DNA of 64,000 bases from Agarivorans albus (GCF_019670105.1 NZ_AP023032.1:3156972-3220971), one strand, 5' to 3'; numbered from the stretch's first letter, positions 10,240 through 18,817 are shown. Notes: generated by a model from the letters alone, not told the origin. Made by a program: numbers and translations.

Positions 10240-11204
10240 GTGCAAAAAAAGTGCGTATGGAGCCCGGAGTAAAACTTCGCGATGCCGACAAAATGGCATT
10301 TATTCCAGTGAAGGTAATACCCTCGGAAAAGGAAACCATGTTACGTAAGCCAGATTGGATGCGTATTAAACTTCCTTCTGATAGCACTCGAATCAATGAA
10401 ATTAAAAGTGCTATGCGCAAGCATAATTTGCACTCGGTATGTGAAGAAGCATCTTGCCCAAACTTGGCAGAGTGTTTTAACCACGGTACTGCTACCTTTA
10501 TGATTATGGGTGACATTTGTACTCGTCGTTGCCCATTCTGCGATGTTGGCCACGGTAAGCCCTTAGCACTAGATGCCGAAGAACCCGCCAAGTTAGCTGC
10601 CACCATTGCCGACATGAAGCTAAAATATGTGGTAATTACCTCGGTAGACCGCGACGACTTGCGTGATGGCGGTGCCGCCCACTTTGCTGAATGTGTGAGT
10701 GAAATTCGCCAACGCAGCCCACATATTCAAATAGAAACCTTGGTACCTGATTTTAAAGGCCGTATGGATCGCGCTTTAGAAATCTTAGACAAAAACCCAC
10801 CAGATGTTTTTAACCATAACTTAGAAACAGCTCCAGGTTTATATAAGCAAGTTCGCCCTGGTTCAGATTACCAATGGTCATTAACGCTGCTAAAGCGTTT
10901 CAAAGAGCTACACCCCAATGTACCGACTAAATCTGGCTTAATGATGGGGCTGGGCGAAACCAATGAAGAGATCCTGCAGGTTATGCGAGATTTACGCGAA
11001 CACGGCGTAACCATGCTAACGCTTGGCCAATACTTGCAACCTAGTCGTCATCACCTACCAGTAGCGCGTTACGTGCCGCCAGAAGAGTTTGATGAACTAA
11101 AAGAAAAAGCAGAGGCCATGGGCTTTACTCACGCAGCTTGTGGGCCATTAGTACGCTCAAGCTACCACGCAGACTTACAAGCCAAAGGCGAAGAAGTGAA
11201 GTAA
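10236..11204 (+). CDS. lipA: Lipoyl synthase LipA
   Basis: Radical SAM enzyme that inserts two sulfur atoms into protein-bound octanoyl groups, completing lipoate after LipB. The radical-SAM cluster motif is Cys95-x3-Cys99-x2-Cys102 (CTRRCPFC). The auxiliary cluster ligands are in [12 protein letters not shown] just before it. The RSSYHAD tail provides the conserved C-terminal RSSY serine ligand. Length is 322 residues. It overlaps lipB by four bases. Confidence 0.96.
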   Translation: MSAKKVRMEPGVKLRDADKMAFIPVKVIPSEKETMLRKPDWMRIKLPSDSTRINEIKSAMRKHNLHSVCEEASCPNLAECFNHGTATFMIMGDICTRRCPFCDVGHGKPLALDAEEPAKLAATIADMKLKYVVITSVDRDDLRDGGAAHFAECVSEIRQRSPHIQIETLVPDFKGRMDRALEILDKNPPDVFNHNLETAPGLYKQVRPGSDYQWSLTLLKRFKELHPNVPTKSGLMMGLGETNEEILQVMRDLREHGVTMLTLGQYLQPSRHHLPVARYVPPEEFDELKEKAEAMGFTHAACGPLVRSSYHADLQAKGEEVK

Positions 11205-11232
11205 GCTTAGCTAAACCAGTTCCCTCTTCATT

Positions 11233-11261
11233 AAAAACCAGCAATTACATGCTGGTTTTTT
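11233..11261 (+). terminator. Terminator between lipA and the FadL-like gene
   Basis: Stem AAAACCAGCA/TGCTGGTTTT with loop ATTACA, followed by T's. The stem starts with a run of A, so the reverse transcript also ends in a U tract. It can serve both lipA and the convergent porin gene. Confidence 0.85.
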
Positions 11262-11286
11262 ATTGCCTTGCGCTTAATACAACAAA

Positions 11287-12507
11287 CTAGAACTGGTAGT
11301 TGAACAATACTCCAAAGAAATGAACTGCCGCCTCATAATCACCTTTTAACGAGCTTTCTGCAGCAGAGCCTTCGAATAAGGTGTAATCAATACTTGGGGT
11401 GCCGCCGTAGTAGTACTCGTAATACATTTTCATCCGCCAGTTTTGGTTAATCTCGTAGCTAGCACCAAGCCCAAGTTTCCATAGCTCTCCGGTAGGCACA
11501 TCTGGGTATTGTAAGCTCGGATCATCTTGCGGTGAGGTCTCGTAATATACACCACTTTCTAAGCGCCACTGCTGGTTTAAGGGGTAATGCATACCAACAC
11601 TGGCAGAAAAGGTGTCTTGCCATTCTCGCGCGATGCCTGCTTCACGATTAGCCAGCGAAATAGCTGTTTCAGACACTTTGCTAAAATCGCTCCAGCCTAA
11701 ACTCCATAATAAAGCAGGTTTGCTTTCAAGTTGGTGATAACCACTAACAATGGCCACAGCTGGCATAATAATGTTAATGGATGAAGAACTGCTGCGATTG
11801 TCAGAGCTAATATCACCATCCATATCGTGGTTTAATTCAGAGCGATAAGTAAAGCCGATACGATTGTCGTCATTGAATTTATAAAGGCTGCTAAGGGTGT
11901 AACCAAACTCGATACTGCTACCTTCCGCCGAAACTGAAGGTAAAAAGGAATCGGAGTAACCAGCAAAGTTTTGTTCTAATATGCCATATTCAACAACTAA
12001 GCCTAAACCTATCGACCAGTCATCTTTCACTTGGTAAGCAATGCTAGGATTAAACTGTACAGTAGTTAACTGTGCATCTTGTAGCAATAGTGAACCAGCG
12101 AAATTCGGCCCATAATCAATAATGGAACCGCCGGCAGATGCTATAGCTAAACCAACAGACCAACTATCGTTAAGCGGAGTAACGGCATATATAGATCCCA
12201 CTGGCATCGCAGTACCAGCTTTCGAAGATGATTCCCCACCCGCAAACACGCCAGTTGAACCATTGTCGGTATAGTTAATGTTAGACACCATACCCTGCAC
12301 ATTAAATGCAAACGTGGTGGTGTTAAGTTCCGTCATTGCAGCAGGGTTAGCAAAAGCTGTTTCAGCGCCTTCGGCAACGGCTTGAGCCCCTGCACCAGCA
12401 GTGCTAATGCTCATCATGCCAAGTTCGGGGAACATGTAAGCGCCGGCATAAGCTTTTCCAAATAAGAAGGAAGCACTTACTAGCAGCAACATTTTGATTG
12501 TATTCAT
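11287..12507 (-). CDS. OmpP1/FadL-family outer membrane transport protein
   Basis: Predicted outer-membrane beta-barrel that takes up hydrophobic molecules such as long-chain fatty acids. I place the start at MNTIKMLLLVSASFLFGKAYA, which gives a clean signal peptide of about 21 residues. The frame continues 9 codons upstream without a better start. After cleavage comes the family N-terminal plug, with GMMSISTAGAGAQAVAEGAETAFANPAAMTEL (the NPA motif), then amphipathic strands and a C-terminal strand ending in Phe (FGVLFNYQF). Length is 406 residues. Its substrate cannot be read from sequence. The neighbouring alkylsulfatase unit makes an alkyl compound conceivable. Confidence 0.88.
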   Translation of the reverse strand: MNTIKMLLLVSASFLFGKAYAGAYMFPELGMMSISTAGAGAQAVAEGAETAFANPAAMTELNTTTFAFNVQGMVSNINYTDNGSTGVFAGGESSSKAGTAMPVGSIYAVTPLNDSWSVGLAIASAGGSIIDYGPNFAGSLLLQDAQLTTVQFNPSIAYQVKDDWSIGLGLVVEYGILEQNFAGYSDSFLPSVSAEGSSIEFGYTLSSLYKFNDDNRIGFTYRSELNHDMDGDISSDNRSSSSSINIIMPAVAIVSGYHQLESKPALLWSLGWSDFSKVSETAISLANREAGIAREWQDTFSASVGMHYPLNQQWRLESGVYYETSPQDDPSLQYPDVPTGELWKLGLGASYEINQNWRMKMYYEYYYGGTPSIDYTLFEGSAAESSLKGDYEAAVHFFGVLFNYQF

Positions 12508-12578
12508 GAATAACCTAAGTTCAGCACTAAACAAAATTAGTACTGTAAAAATAATAAGTGGGGATTAAAACGTGTGTT

Positions 12579-12605
12579 GTACGCCCTCACAACGGGCGTA
12601 CTTTT
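12579..12605 (-). terminator. Hairpin after the HlyD-like gene
   Basis: Perfect 8-bp stem GTACGCCC/GGGCGTAC with a 7-nt loop lies 14 bases beyond the end of the HlyD-like gene. The U tract is poor on the minus strand and only TTTT on the plus strand, so it is a weak terminator or an RNA-stabilising stem. Confidence 0.45.
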
Positions 12606-12614
12606 AAACAGCTA

Positions 12615-13604
12615 TTACATCGCGTTTAAGTAAGACTTGTAAGAATGCAGGCGCACGGTAGCCGCACCAATAACATCAATAAAGCCAAAGAATGGATGCG
12701 GTTTATTAGCCGAAATCCACGCCGAACCCGTAGCGCCAATAGGGATAACTTTACCTTCGGGTTCAACAATTTCTAATATCACCGTTCGGCCATGCGAGCT
12801 GGCGTTTGCTCCCACATGTTGGCGAACACTTTGCGGGCCCTGCATTGGAGAGACCGCTGACTCACCGGTACCTGCAGTAAGGCTGTGAACTCTAGCTCGG
12901 AAAATCTCGCCTGGATAAGCATCCACATAAAACTCGGCAAACTGCCCTACCTCAACGTAACGATAGGTTTGATCCGGAATACGCATTTCCATAAACTTAC
13001 GTCCAGTATCGTATATATGCATATTGCCCACACGGCTTCCGTCGGCCACATTAACCACTGCAACTTGGCCATCAAATGGCGCACGAATTGTTTTCCTTTC
13101 CTGTTCAAACTCAGTTTTTTTAGCGTCTGCATGTAGCGAAGCGAGGGCCGAATTAGCAATACGTAATTGCGAATGGTAGTACTCAACCTCACGCTGTTTG
13201 AAAATCTCTGGTGATTTTTTAGCCCTAGCCACATCCCGCTTTAACTGGGCAATAGCCTCTTCTTGTTTAACAATAGACGCCTTAATCTTCTCTAACTCGG
13301 CACTCGACGTTGTGTCGATAAGGGTGTAAATCACCTCACCCTGTTTAACGTATTGATTATGCTCTACATGGATCTTATCGATTTGTTCGCGCAATAGCGG
13401 CGACAATACCGAATGCGGAGCTTTAACCGTTGATGAGTAACTTAAATCTACTGGCGCCCATAGGCGAGAAAGCACGCCTAGCAATACCAAGATCATCAGT
13501 CCACCAGATACAATCCAAAACGCGCTTTTTAATGTCCATTTAATCGCCCCAGTAGAAACTAAAATCCACATAATTAGGATGTAAGGAATCATTACCTCTT
13601 TCAT
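12615..13604 (-). CDS. HlyD/EmrA-type membrane fusion protein
   Basis: Periplasmic adaptor subunit of the HlyD family, usually bridging an inner-membrane pump and an outer-membrane exit duct. Hydrophobic stretches at residues 5-20 and 26-46 anchor it. A biotinyl-lipoyl-like half (SPLLREQIDKIHVEHNQYVKQGEVIYTL), a coiled coil (about 90-165) and the second lipoyl half (IRAPFDGQVAVVN) follow, then a beta-barrel. Length is 329 residues. It starts three bases after the small membrane protein and is the last gene of a four-gene unit that begins with an alkylsulfatase. No pump gene is adjacent, as in yibH-type orphans. Confidence 0.85.
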   Translation of the reverse strand: MKEVMIPYILIMWILVSTGAIKWTLKSAFWIVSGGLMILVLLGVLSRLWAPVDLSYSSTVKAPHSVLSPLLREQIDKIHVEHNQYVKQGEVIYTLIDTTSSAELEKIKASIVKQEEAIAQLKRDVARAKKSPEIFKQREVEYYHSQLRIANSALASLHADAKKTEFEQERKTIRAPFDGQVAVVNVADGSRVGNMHIYDTGRKFMEMRIPDQTYRYVEVGQFAEFYVDAYPGEIFRARVHSLTAGTGESAVSPMQGPQSVRQHVGANASSHGRTVILEIVEPEGKVIPIGATGSAWISANKPHPFFGFIDVIGAATVRLHSYKSYLNAM

Positions 13605-13607
13605 TGC

Positions 13608-14105
13608 TTAGGCCTCTGAATGTTCGGATGGACGACGAGGAGAATGCGCTTTTTGTCTGCCATTGCTAATAATTTTACTAATCGACGCACCAATATGTGC
13701 CCAGTTAGCAAAAGCGATAATAATAGCCAATACCCACCAAGCCTTATGCAGAAATAGGCCACATAACGACAAAGCAAAAACCAATTGAATATGTGCACTT
13801 TTTTTCTCATGTGCTTTATGCACTGCTACTTCGTGTAACTCCCACAGCAAATAAGCAACAAAACCCACTAAGGCGATAGTGACTGCAAACAGGTACCCAC
13901 TAAAATACTCAGAGTTAAATAACACCATCATGGTGTTATTCGGTGTGTTGCTGTAGATGCTCATGTCGATGTCTTTAGAATTGATCGTTCCCATTGGGGC
14001 TAACAAATAAGCACCACCCAGCATCACCAACATGAAGCAGGTAAATTTAACTAACACCATAAAGATGATGCGGATCTTAGAAATAATCGTGCGAAGTAGG
14101 CGCAT
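13608..14105 (-). CDS. Uncharacterised small inner-membrane protein
   Basis: I do not recognise the family. The frame could begin 15 codons earlier, but a strong GAGGAGG lies just before the ATG at 14105, so I take that start: 165 residues. There are about four hydrophobic segments: near residues 12-34, 61-82, 94-112 and 114-132. Between the second and third lies a charged, His-rich loop (ELHEVAVHKAHEKKSAH). The tail is basic and hydrophilic (NGRQKAHSPRRPSEHSEA). Its position one codon ahead of the HlyD-like gene suggests a partner of that adaptor, but this is inference. Confidence 0.75.
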   Translation of the reverse strand: MRLLRTIISKIRIIFMVLVKFTCFMLVMLGGAYLLAPMGTINSKDIDMSIYSNTPNNTMMVLFNSEYFSGYLFAVTIALVGFVAYLLWELHEVAVHKAHEKKSAHIQLVFALSLCGLFLHKAWWVLAIIIAFANWAHIGASISKIISNGRQKAHSPRRPSEHSEA

Positions 14106-14173
14106 AAAGCCCTCCTCAAAATAAAGTTGAAAGCCGCTAGCAATGTTCAAAAACCTTGCCTACGCCTTAATGT

Positions 14174-14668
14174 TTAAGCCCTAGCTAAAAACAGCGATGC
14201 AAACCAACGCTCTAGTTGTGCTACATCCTCGGCGTTGCCATTTATGGCAATCAAACCTTGAGCATGCGCCTGCTGCCAACTTAGCGTTCCTGATGCAAGT
14301 GCGTCTAATACATCCAGCTCGGTGATCACTAGCAACTCTTGTTGACTAGGCCGGGTATTACGCCCCACTATTTTCAGCTTTGGCTCAAGCAAAATTTGTC
14401 GATAGTGCCCTTTAATTGCTTCAAATAAGCTAAAACTAATTTTGTCTGGATTAGCTTTAGCTAGGCTACGCATAAACAAATAAAGCTGAAATTGCTCAGG
14501 CTTATTAGCATTGCCTAAAGCGTCACGCATTCTCGCGTTTACAACACTTTCAACTACCGCTAAAGAGCCAGGTTCGGTCTGTAAATACAAACCGGTACTC
14601 TGGTGAAGGCCACATGCAGATACTGCGATTGGAATAATGACCAAAAGATAGCTAAACAATCTAAACAT
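14174..14668 (-). CDS. Putative lipoprotein linked to alkylsulfatase
   Basis: A 164-residue protein with a lipoprotein-like signal (hydrophobic residues 5-18, Cys19 in VSAC). The body is mixed helix and strand. The C-terminus (SGTLSWQQAHAQGLIAINGNAEDVAQLERWFASLF) looks to me like the end of sterol-carrier-protein-2-like folds, which also form the C-terminal domain of alkylsulfatases. That resemblance is by eye and weak. It is the second gene of the sulfatase unit. Its ribosome binding site GAGGGG lies six bases before the ATG, inside a hairpin. Confidence 0.7.
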   Translation of the reverse strand: MFRLFSYLLVIIPIAVSACGLHQSTGLYLQTEPGSLAVVESVVNARMRDALGNANKPEQFQLYLFMRSLAKANPDKISFSLFEAIKGHYRQILLEPKLKIVGRNTRPSQQELLVITELDVLDALASGTLSWQQAHAQGLIAINGNAEDVAQLERWFASLFLARA

Positions 14669-14674
14669 CTGAGT

Positions 14675-14703
14675 CCCCTCAAAAGAGGGGCCGCAAAGGC
14701 CCC
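14675..14703 (-). promoter_or_regulatory. Two competing hairpins over a ribosome binding site
   Basis: In the minus-strand transcript, GGGGCC-UUUGC-GGCCCC can form one hairpin and CCCCUC-UUUU-GAGGGG a second. Both need the same CCCC, so only one can exist at a time. The 3' arm of the second hairpin, GAGGGG, is the Shine-Dalgarno of the lipoprotein gene. The first hairpin frees it and the second hides it. Confidence 0.55.
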
Positions 14704-14716
14704 TTACCAGCTTTGC

Positions 14717-16693
14717 TTAGCGTACAATTAGCATTAAGTCTTGTGGGCGAGTTGCTTGGTCAAAGTAGCTCATGAATAAACCGAAGTCTTTAATGCTGCC
14801 TTCTGCAAAACTAAAGCTGCCTGTTTCCATATTGCGGGCGATCACTTGCAGTGCATTTGGTCCAGCCATGAGTATTTGGTTAAGCACTGCACGAGATGTG
14901 TTGATCTGCACATTGGCCTCAGTTAGCACTTCTTCATGTAACTGAGCAATACCATTGCGGATCTCAATAGTGAAAGACTCACCAGTATCAGCAAAGCTGT
15001 AGCTCATAGACATGTTCACATCTATGGTTTTTTCAGCAATTAAGGTAGCGGTCATCATGTCGAAGATTTGTTTGCTTGGTAGCGCCGTTAATACGTCAAC
15101 CGAGGCAAAACTAATTAGGTTAGAGAAATCACGCTCTCCCTCTAGCTCAGCTGCAGCGTTAAGAGCCCAGTTACGCCAATTAATGTTTACTTGCTCAGCA
15201 GACCAGGCTTTATAAGCATCAGCCTTAAGCTGGCGAGCCTGCATATCATCTTTATTCACGGTAATTGGGTACGATAGGATCTCTGCCGCAAAAGTGTAGT
15301 TTTTGGCTTCAATTGCCACTTTTGCTGTGTTGATAATGTTGTCACGTCCGCCCATTAGTTCAACGAAAGCCTTAGCGCGTTGCTGATAAGCCATCGGTTC
15401 TAGTTGCCAAGGATCAGCTTCAAAGAAGCCCACATAGCCAACGTAAATCTGACGAACAGCATGCGCAACGGTGCCGTAGTGTTCGCCTAACCAAGGATGC
15501 TCTGCTAGATGCTTAGGTAACTTCACCACTTCAACTAATTCGTCCGGTGTTAATCCTTTATTCATGTAACGAATAGTTTGGTCATGGGTATATTGAATCG
15601 CATCTCGATAAGCCGTTAAAACGTTAGCTACCGCTGCTTTACCTTCAACTGGACGCCCATGTGAGTTGATCATGATTTCAGTATCAAACTGACGCATCAC
15701 ATCAATACCTTTAAACCACATTGCTGGGTCGCGGAACTTAGTACCACGAATAGTGTGTAAGTTTGGGAAGTTTTCACCTTGCAATACTTCCGCAGCATGC
15801 AGGATTTTTTGCTCGGGTAGGTAAACAACCACTTCGTCTTTAGTCTCAGAAGGTACGTTTACAATTTGCATGTGCACGCCAGCAATAGTGATATCTAAGG
15901 TAGCGTTGGCCGCAATTAGTGTATTAGGCTCAATAAAAGAAATAGCGCCCTGCATAAAGCGCGGGCCAAGACCGTCGTTTACGGTACCGTGTTCGCCCTC
16001 TTCAACATGCTTTGCCCCAGTGTATGAAGTACGGTGACCAAACAAAGTACCAAGGTTAGATGACCAGTTTGCTACCGCATCGGTTAGGCCGTCCTGAGCA
16101 ATAATTTTAACTGCACCAGAGCTTACCTCTTCATCGCTAACCCAAGCTCGCACACCAGAGATGTGGTCGATATGATTGTGCGAGTAAATTATTGCTTTCA
16201 CAGGCTTAGTGGTGATTTGCCTAAATTGCTGTTTAACCGACTCAGCCATCTCTACAGACTCACCAGGATCAACAATGATGATGCCATCATCACCTTCAAT
16301 CATAACTGGTGTATCAATACCAAATCCGTAGCCTAGGTAAACATTGTGGTCTACCTGAATGATGGCTTGATCCATCTTGCGGCTATGTTTAGTCAACGTT
16401 GGGTGAACATGCTCAGATTCAGCCGTGTAAGCTAAAGTCTCACCGGTTTTAGACAATACCTTGATTCGCTCACCTTTACCCCAGAACAGGTTTGATGAAT
16501 GCTCAATCAACACGCCGTCGTTATAGCGAGCACCTAAATCAATATTTTGGTATTGGCTTGCTGCACTCGTTTGCAGTTCTTGTCCTACGCTAGAGCTAGC
16601 TTCGATTACGGGTGTTGCTTGGGTATATCCCGCTACAAGCAAAGTACTAGAAATAGCTAGTGGCAATAACACCTGCTTACATCGATTTGTCAT
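14717..16693 (-). CDS. Alkylsulfatase, BDS1/SdsA1-type metallo-beta-lactamase fold
   Basis: Secreted or periplasmic zinc hydrolase of the type that cleaves alkyl sulfates such as dodecyl sulfate to alcohol and sulfate. It has a signal peptide (residues 1-27, ending near TQA-TP). The metallo-beta-lactamase zinc motif HNHIDH is at 172-177, with INSHGRP in the second half of the domain. A dimerisation helix region follows, then a C-terminal SCP2-like alkylsulfatase domain (about 530-658). Length of 658 residues matches SdsA1. It is the first gene of a four-gene minus-strand unit and is divergent from a LysR gene, its likely regulator. Substrate preference cannot be read from sequence. Confidence 0.9.
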   Translation of the reverse strand: MTNRCKQVLLPLAISSTLLVAGYTQATPVIEASSSVGQELQTSAASQYQNIDLGARYNDGVLIEHSSNLFWGKGERIKVLSKTGETLAYTAESEHVHPTLTKHSRKMDQAIIQVDHNVYLGYGFGIDTPVMIEGDDGIIIVDPGESVEMAESVKQQFRQITTKPVKAIIYSHNHIDHISGVRAWVSDEEVSSGAVKIIAQDGLTDAVANWSSNLGTLFGHRTSYTGAKHVEEGEHGTVNDGLGPRFMQGAISFIEPNTLIAANATLDITIAGVHMQIVNVPSETKDEVVVYLPEQKILHAAEVLQGENFPNLHTIRGTKFRDPAMWFKGIDVMRQFDTEIMINSHGRPVEGKAAVANVLTAYRDAIQYTHDQTIRYMNKGLTPDELVEVVKLPKHLAEHPWLGEHYGTVAHAVRQIYVGYVGFFEADPWQLEPMAYQQRAKAFVELMGGRDNIINTAKVAIEAKNYTFAAEILSYPITVNKDDMQARQLKADAYKAWSAEQVNINWRNWALNAAAELEGERDFSNLISFASVDVLTALPSKQIFDMMTATLIAEKTIDVNMSMSYSFADTGESFTIEIRNGIAQLHEEVLTEANVQINTSRAVLNQILMAGPNALQVIARNMETGSFSFAEGSIKDFGLFMSYFDQATRPQDLMLIVR

Positions 16694-16782
16694 AGTTCAA
16701 CCTTAAAGCCTTACAATTATGAAATTGCAGCCACTTTATTTATATCTGGAGCATTAAAAAATAGGCTGATATGATTTCAAAC

Positions 16783-16798
16783 TATCGTAAATACGATA
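16783..16798. promoter_or_regulatory. Palindrome between alkylsulfatase and LysR genes
   Basis: TATCGTA-AA-TACGATA, a perfect 7-bp inverted repeat with a 2-base centre, lies in the 151-base divergent intergenic space. It is about 90 bases upstream of the sulfatase start and 46 bases before the LysR start. Position and symmetry fit an operator for the LysR protein. It does not match the T-N11-A LysR consensus exactly. Confidence 0.55.
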
Positions 16799-16844
16799 AT
16801 TACTTATAAGAGCTTTAGCACTAGCGTTAAATACGGTGAGCAAA

Positions 16845-17774
16845 ATGCACAACGATATCCCCAAATACAATTTGCTGGCGGCATTTGCAGCGGTAATGGA
16901 GCATGGCAGTTTGAGCAAGGCAGCAGAGCACCTAAATACAAATCAGTCGACCATTTCTACTATGCTAGGGCGCCTAAAAAATGAGGTACAGCAGGAACTG
17001 TTTATTCGCAGTGGCCGCGGTGTAGCCCCCACCAATTATTCGGTAAATCTTTACGCGCAAATTCAAGAGCCGCTGCAGCAACTAAACTCGGTGTTCCACT
17101 CCTTTGGACAGTTTGACGCTGCTCACTCAAAACGAAATTTTGTGATAACCGCTCCCGAGCACTTACAGTGGGTATTACTCGATCAGTTTGCCAAGCTGCC
17201 CAATAAAAATATCAGCCTCGAAGTGTTCGACCAACCGGTATACGAAGAAAACATATACGACGCTTTAATCACGCAAGAATACGACCTAATGATTGATATT
17301 CTGCCGCCCAAAGAGCCAAGCTTGAATAGCCAAAAACTCTATGACGGCGACTTTGTGGTGGTATGTAGCCAAGACCATCCTAGGATTCAAGGCAGCTTAT
17401 CTGAAGCGCAGTATATGCAAGAAGAGCACGCAGTATTAGAAAGAAAAAGACAACACCTTTACACCATGAGCCACTATACCAATATTGATTTAAGCAAACG
17501 GCGGGTGGCTTACCACGGTGGTTCGCTGTTTAGCAATATTATGATGTGTAGCCAATCACACTACCTGTCTGCTGTGCCTTTATCCATGGCGTTACAGTTT
17601 GAAGAACGGCTACAGCTGCAGGTTTTTAGACCACCATTCGAATTTAAACCTGTGTCCAATTACCTTATTTGGCCGAAAAAGGTTACTCAAGATCCCGCAA
17701 ATACTTGGCTAAGAAATGAGTTGATTAACATAGCTAATAAAATTGAAGAATATATGCAGGAAAATTTTCAATAA
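16845..17774 (+). CDS. LysR-family transcriptional regulator (alkylsulfatase-linked)
   Basis: DNA-binding regulator with the N-terminal winged helix-turn-helix (FAAVMEHGSLSKAAEHLNTNQSTISTMLGRLKNE, about residues 11-44) and a C-terminal co-inducer-binding domain. Two starts are possible: GTG 16836 or ATG 16845. I prefer the ATG, though neither has a strong ribosome binding site. The length is about 309 residues. It is transcribed away from the alkylsulfatase gene and shares with it a palindrome-bearing intergenic region. It therefore probably senses a sulfated or alkyl compound and controls that unit; this is inference. Confidence 0.88.
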   Translation: MHNDIPKYNLLAAFAAVMEHGSLSKAAEHLNTNQSTISTMLGRLKNEVQQELFIRSGRGVAPTNYSVNLYAQIQEPLQQLNSVFHSFGQFDAAHSKRNFVITAPEHLQWVLLDQFAKLPNKNISLEVFDQPVYEENIYDALITQEYDLMIDILPPKEPSLNSQKLYDGDFVVVCSQDHPRIQGSLSEAQYMQEEHAVLERKRQHLYTMSHYTNIDLSKRRVAYHGGSLFSNIMMCSQSHYLSAVPLSMALQFEERLQLQVFRPPFEFKPVSNYLIWPKKVTQDPANTWLRNELINIANKIEEYMQENFQ

Positions 17775-17840
17775 GTGCCCAAGACCTAGTTTATAAACTG
17801 ACGCTTGGCAAAAGATAAATCTATTAGCAGCACAATAAAA

Positions 17841-17866
17841 AAAGAGAGCCTTAAGGCTCTCTTTTT
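17841..17866. terminator. Bidirectional terminator (GAGAGCC type)
   Basis: AAAGAGAGCC-TTAA-GGCTCTCTTT with an A run before and a T run after lies between the convergent LysR gene and the small secreted protein gene. Nearly the same hairpin recurs at 25531 and 29101. Confidence 0.88.
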
Positions 17867-17880
17867 AAATACTTATTCAA

Positions 17881-18123
17881 CTAGTTTGGTGAAGCTGTTA
17901 AACCACCACCACCAGCACCGCCACCGTTACCCGGTAAGCTAGGCACAAAGTCTGGCAAACCAGCACTAGCTAACAAGTTAGCTGTAGTAATAGGCGTTCC
18001 AGCACTAATCGCTGCAAACAAATCGTTTGGAGACAGCGTTGGTGCTGCAGGCGCATCCGCCGCAACGGCATAGGTACTAGAAAGCAACAAAGCTGCTGTC
18101 AAAGTCCGTTTTACGTAAACCAT
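17881..18123 (-). CDS. Small secreted Gly/Ala/Pro-rich protein
   Basis: An 80-residue protein I do not recognise. AAGGAG sits eight bases before the ATG, so expression is likely. A signal peptide (MVYVKRTLTAALLLSSTYAVA) is followed by an Ala/Pro-rich mature part of about 58 residues. That part contains LSPNDLFAAISAGTPITTANLLASAGLPDFVPSLPGN and a glycine-rich end (GGGAGGGG). No cysteine and no membrane anchor are present after the signal. It lies between a LysR gene and a PEP-CTERM gene. Function unknown. Confidence 0.7.
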   Translation of the reverse strand: MVYVKRTLTAALLLSSTYAVAADAPAAPTLSPNDLFAAISAGTPITTANLLASAGLPDFVPSLPGNGGGAGGGGLTASPN

Positions 18124-18232
18124 AATTGGCTCCTTCTGTTACAACGTCGAACAAAATATAAACTACATATAAAAACAGCTATTAACAAGATTAATTAAAT
18201 GAAAATTCAATGACCCTGTAAGCTGCTATAGT

Positions 18233-18817
18233 TTATTTAGCGAAAAATGAACCGCGCATTCTTCTGCCCACAATGGCAAGTAAACCAAATAGCACTAAGG
18301 CATAACTTGCTGGTTCTGGAACTGAAAATTGCTTACCGCCAATTACACTTCCTTCAACTGCAGCAACCACTGTCCAAGCGCCACTTTCTACTAGGCCGTC
18401 GTCAAACAAACTGCTATCACTCCATACAGCAAGAACATCAAAGGTAGGCTGCCAAGCTTCGATTTGATCCCAAGAGTAAGGGTTATAGTTTTGCCACACT
18501 AAATTAGCGCCATTAAACCAGTAAAACTCGAGGTCCAATAGGCCATTTAAGTAGAAGCCAGTACCTTCATCTGTAGTTTCATCTAACATATCAAGATCAA
18601 GCATAAATGCCGCTCGAATGTCAGAGCCTGCGTCAAACACGCTTTGAGCAACAGGAACGTTAGGAAAAGCAGTCGGATCACTAAAAGGTGTTGGAAAATC
18701 ACCTAAATAGGTTTCCACTCCCGGTGCTTGCGCTGGGTTGTCGCTAGTTAACATTACCGTTGCATTTGCCGACATAGCCATAAACAATGTCGTTAAGGTT
18801 AATAGTAGTGCTTTCAT
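18233..18817 (-). CDS. PEP-CTERM sorting-domain protein
   Basis: Secreted protein of 194 residues with a signal peptide (first 19 residues, ending SANA). It ends in a canonical PEP-CTERM tail: VPEPASYALVLFGLLAIVGRRMR, that is VPEP, one transmembrane stretch and a basic end. In known systems exosortase processes this tail, and the proteins often belong to exopolysaccharide or biofilm matrices. The middle is acidic and aromatic, without cysteine, and not a family I recognise. AAGGA precedes the ATG by nine bases. No exosortase gene is in the window, so the sorting enzyme must lie elsewhere. Confidence 0.85.
   Translation of the reverse strand: MKALLLTLTTLFMAMSANATVMLTSDNPAQAPGVETYLGDFPTPFSDPTAFPNVPVAQSVFDAGSDIRAAFMLDLDMLDETTDEGTGFYLNGLLDLEFYWFNGANLVWQNYNPYSWDQIEAWQPTFDVLAVWSDSSLFDDGLVESGAWTVVAAVEGSVIGGKQFSVPEPASYALVLFGLLAIVGRRMRGSFFAK

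Noticed and set aside
10169-10615. 148-codon frame on the minus strand
   Set aside because: Antisense to the lipB-lipA junction; no features of a protein.
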